Origin: Actinomycetota bacterium
Lineage (GTDB): Bacteria; Actinomycetota; Acidimicrobiia; Acidimicrobiales; Acidimicrobiaceae
Direction: 5' to 3'
Assembly (NCBI GenBank): GCA_027318945.1
Contig: DAHVOF010000072.1
Span: 1 to 6,361 of the forward strand
DNA length: 6,361 bases
Below, one piece after another: positions 1 to 5,534 of the stretch. The position numbers and the translations under genes were made by a program. The number at the start of each line of letters is the position of its first letter. Within the stretch, counting starts at the first letter, position 1. The notes beneath the pieces are model-generated. The model was not told where the DNA came from, searched no databases, and was given only the letters and a program-made list of their open reading frames with translations.

Positions 1-767
1 CGCGCTCCCTCAATCGACGCCTCCAAAAGGGGCGATGTAATGGCGTTCCGAGCTGCAGTCAAGGCGCGATTTTCTCCAGAGGCAGTCCCGATCCCCATGA
101 TGGCGCTGCCCGCACTGGACATGATCATCTTCACGTCGGCAAAGTCGGTGTTTATGAGCCCTGGAGTGGTGATCAGATCGGTAATGCCCTGGACCCCTTG
201 CAGAAGTACCTCGTCCGCGATTTTGAATGCGTTGAGCATAGAGGTTTTTTCGTTGGCAATAGTGAGGAGGCGGTCATTTGGAATGATAATCAGGGTATCC
301 ACATGCTCCTTGAGTTTCGCCACGCCGTTTTCGGCCTGCAAGGCCCTTCTCCTCCCCTCGAAAGAGAAAGGACGAGTCACAACCCCTATTGATAAGGCGC
401 CTTGACTTTTGGCAAGCTCCGCAACCAATGGAGCCGCACCTGTTCCAGTGCCGCCACCCTCTCCTGCCGTAATGAAAACCATGTCGGCACCCTTCAGCGC
501 CTCGACAATCTCTTCCCTATGCTCCTCTGCCGCCAAACGGCCGACATCCGGATCACTTCCAGCACCAAGCCCTCTCGTGAGGCTCCGCCCGATGTCAAGC
601 TGAACATCCGCATCGCTCATAAGAAGCGCTTGCGCATCGGTATTTACCGCAATGAACTCGACCCCTTTAAGGCCTGCGTCGATCATGCGGTTCACAGCAT
701 TACAGCCTCCGCCACCGATACCCACAACCTTGATAACGGCAATATAATTCTGTGTGTCACCGACCAT
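1..767 (-). CDS. ftsZ: Cell division protein FtsZ, N-terminal 255 residues (3' end beyond window)
   Basis: FtsZ is the tubulin-like GTPase that polymerises into the cytoplasmic Z ring and recruits the division machinery. Translating from the ATG at 767 gives MVGDTQNYIAVIKVVGIGGG, with the glycine-rich nucleotide loop at residues 16-22, NTDAQAL at 42-48, the tubulin signature GGGTGTGAAP at 104-113, and the T7 synergy loop NTDFADVK at 206-213, where D208 and D211 match the catalytic aspartates. The frame stays open to base 1, ending in SIEGA just where the family continues GARG, so the 3' part (end of the GTPase domain, linker and C-terminal peptide) lies outside. The AGEGGG form of the signature is what I associate with actinobacteria. 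The start is supported by AAGGCGG eight bases upstream. An in-frame TTG at 773 is a weaker alternative. An in-frame stop (TAA) lies further upstream. The gene is separated from ftsQ by 374 bases, so it may have its own promoter. Confidence 0.97.
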   Translation of the reverse strand, partial: MVGDTQNYIAVIKVVGIGGGGCNAVNRMIDAGLKGVEFIAVNTDAQALLMSDADVQLDIGRSLTRGLGAGSDPDVGRLAAEEHREEIVEALKGADMVFITAGEGGGTGTGAAPLVAELAKSQGALSIGVVTRPFSFEGRRRALQAENGVAKLKEHVDTLIIIPNDRLLTIANEKTSMLNAFKIADEVLLQGVQGITDLITTPGLINTDFADVKMIMSSAGSAIMGIGTASGENRALTAARNAITSPLLEASIEGA

Positions 768-775
768 GCGCAAGA

Positions 776-782
776 CCGCCTT
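776..782 (-). promoter_or_regulatory. Probable ribosome binding site of ftsZ
   Basis: On the minus strand AAGGCGG differs from AAGGAGG at one base and ends 8 bases before the ATG at 767. That spacing favours this ATG over the in-frame TTG at 773, which would leave only two bases after the full motif (five after GGAAGG). Confidence 0.6.
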
Positions 783-826
783 CCAAAATACGACAACGAC
801 TTGTTACCCTTTCCAAAATCCAAAAT
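781..826 (-). repeat. Three ATTTTGGA boxes just upstream of ftsZ
   Basis: On the minus strand the octamer ATTTTGGA occurs at 826-819, 819-812 (sharing one base with the first) and 789-782. The second and third copies extend to ATTTTGGAA and are exactly 30 bases apart. The last copy runs into the ftsZ ribosome binding site, and the middle one is also followed by a purine-rich run (AAAGGG). They could be binding sites for a regulator, part of an untranslated leader, or chance in an AT-richer stretch. I recognise no known operator here. They do not resemble the TGGGN or GGGTG boxes of MraZ. Confidence 0.4.
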
Positions 827-920
827 AAGGGGCAACACATTTCCCAGAAACCCTTTGCCCTCAAGCGCACCATCCGAAAGTGAACCCCCTTCACAACGGA
901 GTATTTACACCGAGAACTTA

Positions 921-940
921 CGAAGAAGTTAGTCTCTTCG
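921..940 (-). other. Small hairpin in the ftsZ upstream region
   Basis: The arms CGAAGA (921-926) and TCTTCG (935-940) are perfect inverted repeats around an 8-base loop. No T run follows on the minus strand (TAAGTTC), so it is not an obvious terminator. AACTT (915-919) and AAGTT (926-930) could form a competing pairing. It might be a leader RNA structure, an operator dyad or chance. Confidence 0.3.
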
Positions 941-959
941 ACTCACGGATTTCTACTGA

Positions 960-986
960 AAAGCCTCAAGAAATACTTGAGGGTTT
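960..986 (-). terminator. Terminator-like hairpin between ftsQ and ftsZ
   Basis: On the minus strand CCTCAAG (982-976), loop TATTT, CTTGAGG (970-964) form a 7-bp perfect stem. It can be extended past one C-C mismatch by three A-T pairs (986-984 with 962-960). The stem is followed by CTTTTC, a short T run. The position, about 155 bases after the ftsQ stop, fits an intrinsic terminator or partial terminator ending the murG-ftsQ transcript. The T run is short and the stem modest, so readthrough is likely. On the plus strand the hairpin is followed only by GTTTC. Confidence 0.45.
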
Positions 987-1011
987 CTAAACTCGCAGAT
1001 CCTGAATGAGG

Positions 1012-1039
1012 ATTTTCGAAAAGCTGCAGCCGGTGTCAA
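1012..1039 (-). promoter_or_regulatory. Candidate sigma-70-type promoter upstream of ftsZ
   Basis: A perfect -35 hexamer TTGACA (1039-1034) is followed after 16 bases by GAAAAT (1017-1012), which matches TATAAT at four of six positions but lacks the conserved first T. Transcription would start near 1005, upstream of the hairpin at 960-986, giving an untranslated leader of about 240 bases. The -10 is poor, so this is a tentative call. No better -35/-10 pair was seen between here and the ftsZ start. Confidence 0.3.
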
Positions 1040-1141
1040 ACGCTAATGCTCCAACATGAACCATGATCGCAATCGCCAGCTGCCCAAGCAGAGGACTAAC
1101 CTGGCTCGACAGCGCGTTAACATTACGAGTTTTCACGCAGG

Positions 1142-1975
1142 TTACCAGTTGCTGAGCACCGGCTCCTGCGGCACACGCACATCAATCGTGGTGTAACCTG
1201 CGGTCGACGCGTGGGCAAGGAGAAGCTGCAACGCTCTCAGCTTCTGGCTCAGTTGGGAATCCGAACCGAACCTCACCGCCACGCCACTGGCTAGTCTTCC
1301 GTCTAACTCCCCAGAGGCGGAAAGAGCCAGTTCGGAAAAGCTTGCAACGGGATTGGCCTTTAAAGCGCTCGCAAGATGAAGCAGGGGATTGAAGCTTGCC
1401 GGAAGGAACGAACCGGGAACGAAATTCTCTGGTTTGCACCCAGAGGCCTGCGCAAGCACCTTCGATGAAGTGACGCCGTCATACATGCACATGGTGACCA
1501 ATTTGACTGCCGAGGTGGGCTGGTCAGCAAGTACCCGTCCTGTCGAATCGACCACGAGGTCGGTCTTTGAACTGCCAGGAACCACGGCAAGGGCACTCCT
1601 TCCTTGGACAGATATTACGAGCGTATTTGGCCAGCGCTTTTCCACGGTTGCCTTCCCCTCCCACGGAAGCTGCTCGATCCGCTTGGCCACCTCTCGCGGG
1701 TTCACCTCGGTCAGGGGAGAACCAATAGGCACACCGCTTTGCTTAATCAGAACCGAATTCGGATAATGCGATTCCCCGACCAATTCGATCCTGCGCACCC
1801 CAAATAGCGAAGTCCTTAGTATCGCCCTCGCCAGAAAAAAGCCTCCCAAAACTGCGAATCCGGCCAGTATCAGGTATAACCGCCTTCTGCCTTGCGAACG
1901 GGCGACTTGGTTCCGGCGCTCCTTAATTCTTGGATCAATGCTCTCACCTCGGTCCCTACGTCGTGTAGCTGTCAT
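1142..1975 (-). CDS. ftsQ: Cell division protein FtsQ (DivIB family), POTRA-domain divisome scaffold
   Basis: FtsQ is a bitopic inner-membrane protein that links early and late divisome proteins through its extracytoplasmic domain, chiefly with FtsB and FtsL. The 277-residue product has a basic cytoplasmic N-terminus (residues 1-32, with IDPRIKERR at 13-21), one membrane segment at about 33-53 (LYLILAGFAVLGGFFLARAIL), and a POTRA domain at about 57-127 that starts FGVRRIELVGE and includes the proline and tryptophan pattern VEKRWPNTLVISV. A beta domain follows and ends IDVRVPQEPVLSNW, a typical FtsQ ending. Its length is usual for the family. The ATG at 1975 lies inside the last codons of murB, with AGG seven bases upstream, so translation is probably coupled to murB. 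Two cysteines (C163, C180) sit in the extracytoplasmic part. No ftsA follows, as expected for actinobacteria. Confidence 0.95.
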   Translation of the reverse strand: MTATRRRDRGESIDPRIKERRNQVARSQGRRRLYLILAGFAVLGGFFLARAILRTSLFGVRRIELVGESHYPNSVLIKQSGVPIGSPLTEVNPREVAKRIEQLPWEGKATVEKRWPNTLVISVQGRSALAVVPGSSKTDLVVDSTGRVLADQPTSAVKLVTMCMYDGVTSSKVLAQASGCKPENFVPGSFLPASFNPLLHLASALKANPVASFSELALSASGELDGRLASGVAVRFGSDSQLSQKLRALQLLLAHASTAGYTTIDVRVPQEPVLSNW

Positions 1976-2930
1976 TACCTTGCCTGCCCATCAGATATCG
2001 GGATCTTTCAGCATCAAAGCCAAGCAGCTTTATTTCGGTTCTAAGGCGAATCCCAACCTCTTTTTCCACCCGCTGCTGAACAATCCAAATGAGTTCAAAT
2101 ACGTCATCACTCGACCCCCCCGGGGCGGCCTGTATGAAATTAGCGTGACGTTTCGAAACCTCAGCGCTGCGATATCTGAGGCCTCTCATTCCGATCGAAT
2201 CAATCAAACGGGCGGCAAAGTCGTCATTGGGATTCACAAATACCGACCCGGCATTCTGTCCTCCGGGCTGGTTGTCTCTCCGCCACGCCACGATCTCAGA
2301 GATCCTGCTCTTGAGCTCGGCCGGAGACCGTTGATTTAAACAAAAAACTGCAGACGCGACGATATCCATGTCTCCGACGTTGGAGCCCCTGTACCTAAGC
2401 TCGAGTTCGTCCTTGGAGGCCGATTGACGGTGGTAGCCGCTTTTCGAATATCTGAAGATCTCGGCAGATTCCATCCATGTTGCCGTGTCCGATCCGTGGC
2501 CGCCGGCATTCATCTTGATGGCACCCCCAACGGTGCCAGGGATGCCCACCGCCCATTCCAAGCCGCCCAAACCTTTGACCGCCAGCGTTCGCGCAGCAAC
2601 AGGTAGGTGTACGGCTGCGCCGAGCCGTACACTTCGCTCACTCACCTCGATCCCTGCGAACTCCCCGCTGAGCCGTAGCACGATACCATCCCACCCATGG
2701 TCGGCAACCAGAGTATTCGAACCGTTTCCAAGAACGTAGACGTCTGATGGCGCTATCGTCGAAAGCACCCTTTCCAGAGCAGCCACGGTGCTGCAGGTAA
2801 CCAGTACTCCGCAGGTTCCCCCAACCCTATACGTAGTAAGGGCACCAAATCCTGCCCTATGTTCAACCGCAACGCCTTCCATCACTTCCATCAAAGCCTG
2901 GAGAGCCGTTTCGATCTTTGACTGTCGCAT
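1956..2930 (-). CDS. murB: UDP-N-acetylenolpyruvoylglucosamine reductase MurB
   Basis: MurB is a cytoplasmic FAD enzyme that uses NADPH to reduce UDP-GlcNAc-enolpyruvate to UDP-MurNAc, the second committed step of peptidoglycan precursor synthesis. With the ATG at 2930 the product has 324 residues. The FAD domain shows TTYRVGG (32-38), LGNGSN (67-72), GIPGTVGGA (129-137) and NAGG (141-144). The substrate domain shows LRYRGS (178-183, with the expected active-site Arg at 181), NAGSVFVNP (226-234, with the proton-donor Ser at 229), VSKRHANFI (258-266), and the catalytic Glu at 299 in RTEIKLLGF. About 20 residues follow that motif as a variable tail. The start codon overlaps the murC stop as TGATG with GGGAG five bases upstream, so the in-frame TTG at 2933 is unlikely. 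The 3' end overlaps ftsQ by 20 bases. Having murB inside the cluster right before ftsQ fits some actinobacterial lineages. Confidence 0.97.
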   Translation of the reverse strand: MRQSKIETALQALMEVMEGVAVEHRAGFGALTTYRVGGTCGVLVTCSTVAALERVLSTIAPSDVYVLGNGSNTLVADHGWDGIVLRLSGEFAGIEVSERSVRLGAAVHLPVAARTLAVKGLGGLEWAVGIPGTVGGAIKMNAGGHGSDTATWMESAEIFRYSKSGYHRQSASKDELELRYRGSNVGDMDIVASAVFCLNQRSPAELKSRISEIVAWRRDNQPGGQNAGSVFVNPNDDFAARLIDSIGMRGLRYRSAEVSKRHANFIQAAPGGSSDDVFELIWIVQQRVEKEVGIRLRTEIKLLGFDAERSRYLMGRQGNDSYTT

Positions 2931-4300
2931 CAAATCTCCCGCGCGTCCGACAGAAGTTCGCCATAGAGGAGGGTAAGGTCGCCCGCGCCTAATGTGAGGC
3001 AGATGTCATCAGGCTGCAAAATAGACTGGAGTACGGGCGCCACCTTGTGCCGCTGAGGAAGGTAGCGAACATCTTTGTCGGGAAAATTCTCCCTCACTAA
3101 ATTGCTCACCAGCTCCCCGGTGATGCCCGGTACGGGTGCTTCACCGGCTGAATAAACATCGGTAATGACGATAACATCCGCCCTCGCAAAGCTGGCTGCA
3201 AACTCCCGGTACAAAGCTGAGGTGCGCGAATACCTGTGCGGTTGAAATACTGCCACAACCCTTTTGAAACCTTGAGAGGCGGCAGTATCCAAAACCGCTT
3301 CTATCTCTCCAGGCAAGTGGGCGTAGTCATCCACCAAGGTTGCGCCATTAAAAATACCGCGATGCTGGAACCTGCGGGCAACACCTGTAAAACGGCCCAA
3401 GGCTGATTTAACTTTTTCAATGTCAGCCCCGAGTTCGTTGGCAAGCGCAATGACCGCGGTGGCGTTGGAAACATTGTGTCGACCTGGAACGGCGAGCTGG
3501 ACCTCGACGGCGCCCAAAGATCTGTTGAAAACTTTGAAGACCGTTCTCGATCTATCTGAACTTACCTCCGCTATTCTGTAGTCGGCTGCCTCGGCAAATC
3601 CGTAGCCGACAGTGCCCGGAAGATTCAAAAGCTGCGCAGCGTCTGGCGAATCCGCGCATATCACCTTGGGTCCCTGAGCACTGGACACAAACTCCATAAA
3701 CGCTCGCTTCAGAACGTCATAGCTTCCATAGAAATCTAAGTGATCAGGTTCCACATTAGTTACAATGACTCCAAAACAGCCAAGATGGAGAAAGGTCCCG
3801 TCGGACTCGTCAGCCTCGATCACTATCTCCGGTCCGTCGTCCCAAAGCGCGTTCGTACCTATTTCGTTGAGTTCCCCGCCGACTATGAAAGAAGGTCGCC
3901 GTCCATCCTGCATGAGCGAGAGGGCCAGCATCGATGTCGTAGTGGTCTTGCCGTGAGTCCCGGCAACACCCAGCACAACCTTTCCGGAAATAATCATGGG
4001 TAACAGCTCAGATCGCGACACCACCGGAATCCCGTGCTCTTTAGCCCATTTAACCTCAGGATTCGAGGCAGGAATTGCCGAAGAGATCGCCACCAGTTCC
4101 GCATCGCGTACATGTTCCTCTGCATGGCCGATCGAAAGCTCGACTCCATGAGATCTCATGCGTTCAAACGCCACTGAAGCTTTAATGTCAGAACCGGAAA
4201 CCCAGTAACCTTGCTGGGTAAGAACCATGGCAATGGCTGACATCCCGGCGCCACCGATGCCCACAATGTGCACTTTTCCCAGTCGTGAATCAGACGCCAC
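2930..4300 (-). CDS. murC: UDP-N-acetylmuramate--L-alanine ligase MurC
   Basis: MurC is the first cytoplasmic Mur ligase. It uses ATP to attach L-alanine to the lactyl carboxyl of UDP-MurNAc made by MurB. The 456-residue product has the family's full length and domain order. The UDP-binding Rossmann domain has VGIGGAGMSAIA (13-24) and GSD (36-38). The ATPase domain has the P-loop GTHGKTTTT (114-122), EADESDGTF (162-170), NVEPDHLDFYGS (182-193) and GRHNVSNATA (273-282). The C-terminal domain has DDYAHLPGEI (324-333), FQPHRYSRT (352-360), DVYSAGEAPVPGITG (381-395) and GAGDL (438-442). The usual DDYxHHPTE motif is changed to DDYAHLPGE. The GTG start immediately follows the murG TAG, with AAGGGAG eight bases upstream, which supports this start and translational coupling. 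The stop overlaps the murB ATG by one base. Confidence 0.97.
   Translation of the reverse strand: MASDSRLGKVHIVGIGGAGMSAIAMVLTQQGYWVSGSDIKASVAFERMRSHGVELSIGHAEEHVRDAELVAISSAIPASNPEVKWAKEHGIPVVSRSELLPMIISGKVVLGVAGTHGKTTTTSMLALSLMQDGRRPSFIVGGELNEIGTNALWDDGPEIVIEADESDGTFLHLGCFGVIVTNVEPDHLDFYGSYDVLKRAFMEFVSSAQGPKVICADSPDAAQLLNLPGTVGYGFAEAADYRIAEVSSDRSRTVFKVFNRSLGAVEVQLAVPGRHNVSNATAVIALANELGADIEKVKSALGRFTGVARRFQHRGIFNGATLVDDYAHLPGEIEAVLDTAASQGFKRVVAVFQPHRYSRTSALYREFAASFARADVIVITDVYSAGEAPVPGITGELVSNLVRENFPDKDVRYLPQRHKVAPVLQSILQPDDICLTLGAGDLTLLYGELLSDAREI
2936..2940 (-). promoter_or_regulatory. Ribosome binding site deciding the murB start
   Basis: GGGAG on the minus strand lies five bases before the ATG at 2930 and only two before the TTG at 2933. 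The ATG is therefore the likely start, and it shares one base with the murC TGA. Confidence 0.65.
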
Positions 4301-5497
4301 CTAGCTCACTCCCTTCCCCGTTAGGGCCAGCACCTCTTCTGCCACCCTCTCCGAGCCGTCGCCCTTGAACGCTTTTGCAGATTCCTCCGACATCGCCGTC
4401 AGCAGTACCGGGTCCCCAAGAAGCCGCTCAATTTCCGCGCCCAAAAACTCCCATGTAAGCTCATTGTCGGATATCACCCTTGCTGCTCCGACTTCCGCCA
4501 ACGTCCGGGCATTCTTCGCCTGATGATCACCGGGAGCATTCGGCAGGGGAACCAGAATCGACGGCTTGCCAAAATAGCCAAGCTCCGCAAGCGTACCTGA
4601 GCCTGCGCGTGAAACCACAAGGTTGCTAGCGAATATTGCCTTGTAGATTTCGGGGTCGAACTCCGAATAGATATATCGAAAATTTGAGCCGCCCTCAGTT
4701 AGCGCTTTGACGCGCGGCAACAGATCGGCAAAGTCCCTGGAACCGATAACGTGGTAAATCACCCAGGGATGCTGCGAGTCCCCGGACTGCCATTTCTCGA
4801 GAAGTTCGATCAGGGTGATGTTGATTGTGCGCGAACCCAGCGACCCACCGAAAACGCATACGACAAGCTCGTCTCTTCCAATCCCATGAACACTCCTGAA
4901 GGATGGGGACCCGTCAAGTGCTTCGCCGCCAGAACCCATCTCCGGCCTCAGCGGCACTCCTATGAGATCGGCGTTCTTCATTCCTGAAGACTCCGATGAA
5001 GCAAAGACTCGCGTCGCCACCTTTGCCGCAAGCTTGTTCGCCAGTCCAGCCACAGCATTTGTCTCAACGACTACTGAAGGTATGCCGGCTAGCCGCGCGG
5101 CAACTATGGGAGGAAAGGAAAAATATCCACCAAAGCTAACTACAGCCATTGGCCTTGTCCTGCGAGCTTCCCTCCAAAGTCCCAAGGTCGCCGACAAAAA
5201 CTTCAAAATCGCCATTGCATTTTTTAGTGACAAACTTCTTATCAGCCCGCTGACTTCGAGCTCTTTAATCTCAAAACCGTAGGGCGCCAATATCTGCGCC
5301 TCGAGAGGTCGCTTTGAACCAAGAAATCCGACGCTGTCTCTTGGCAAACCCGCTCGCACCAACGATTCCGCCACACCTACGGCTGGCAGAAGATGCCCGG
5401 CTGTGCCACCCGCGGCAACCCAAACCCTCTTATCCGAATGCCACCCTTTCGCCTCCAAGCAAACCATCTCTTTCAACTGCCGGAAGTACCGATCCAC
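4301..5497 (-). CDS. murG: UDP-GlcNAc:lipid I GlcNAc transferase MurG
   Basis: MurG is a peripheral membrane GT-B glycosyltransferase on the cytoplasmic face. It moves GlcNAc from UDP-GlcNAc onto lipid I to give lipid II. The N-terminal domain shows the glycine-rich motif AAGGTAGHLLPA (28-39) and SFGGYFSFPP (121-130), with VETN (144-147) where HEQN is common. The C-terminal nucleotide-sugar domain shows FGGSLGSRTIN (216-226), VSRAGSGTLAELGYFGKP (295-312) and LVPLPNAPGDHQAKNA (315-330). With the GTG at 5497 the product has 398 residues, including about 23 before the first strand (KRVWVAAGG), longer than is usual. No clear ribosome binding site precedes that GTG. An in-frame ATG at 5467 (residue 11) or TTG at 5458 (residue 14) would give a more typical N-terminus, so the start is uncertain. 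The gene follows ftsW by 37 bases (from the GTG) and abuts murC. Confidence 0.95.
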   Translation of the reverse strand: MDRYFRQLKEMVCLEAKGWHSDKRVWVAAGGTAGHLLPAVGVAESLVRAGLPRDSVGFLGSKRPLEAQILAPYGFEIKELEVSGLIRSLSLKNAMAILKFLSATLGLWREARRTRPMAVVSFGGYFSFPPIVAARLAGIPSVVVETNAVAGLANKLAAKVATRVFASSESSGMKNADLIGVPLRPEMGSGGEALDGSPSFRSVHGIGRDELVVCVFGGSLGSRTINITLIELLEKWQSGDSQHPWVIYHVIGSRDFADLLPRVKALTEGGSNFRYIYSEFDPEIYKAIFASNLVVSRAGSGTLAELGYFGKPSILVPLPNAPGDHQAKNARTLAEVGAARVISDNELTWEFLGAEIERLLGDPVLLTAMSEESAKAFKGDGSERVAEEVLALTGKGVS

Positions 5498-5534
5498 ATA
5501 GTCTCATTAAAGACACTAGAGCCGCTGAAAGGCC

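Larger units (their letters stand above)
768..1141. other. ftsQ-ftsZ intergenic region, no credible gene
   Basis: This is the only long non-coding stretch in the window: 374 bases in a cluster whose other junctions are at most 37 bases. Reading on the minus strand it contains a TTGACA-led promoter candidate (1012-1039), a terminator-like hairpin (960-986), a second hairpin (921-940), and ATTTTGGA repeats next to the ftsZ start (781-826). Short open frames on the minus strand (for example 25 codons from 1064 to 987) lack ribosome binding sites and recognisable content. In actinobacteria the ftsQ-ftsZ gap is known to carry ftsZ promoters, so a regulatory role is the likeliest reading. Confidence 0.75.

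Noticed and set aside
402..932. 176-residue open frame on the plus strand across ftsZ and the intergenic region
   Set aside because: Most of it is antisense to highly conserved FtsZ sequence; the content looks like a frame shadow and no ribosome binding site or domain is evident.
999..1013. 5-bp inverted repeat ATCCT-GAATG-AGGAT followed by TTTTC on the plus strand
   Set aside because: The stem is too short to call a terminator, and no plus-strand gene needs one here.
987..1064. 25-codon minus-strand open frame between ftsQ and ftsZ
   Set aside because: No ribosome binding site, no recognisable peptide features, and such a short frame is expected by chance.
1938..2339. 133-residue plus-strand open frame over the murB 3' end
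   Set aside because: Antisense to murB and ftsQ coding sequence, with no recognisable motif.
2931..2933. TTG as the murB start codon
   Set aside because: It lies only two bases after the GGGAG motif, whereas the adjacent ATG at 2930 has normal spacing and forms the typical TGATG junction with murC.
5507..5520. Inverted repeat GTCT/AGAC in the ftsW-murG gap
   Set aside because: Only four base pairs with a 6-base loop, which is within chance expectation.
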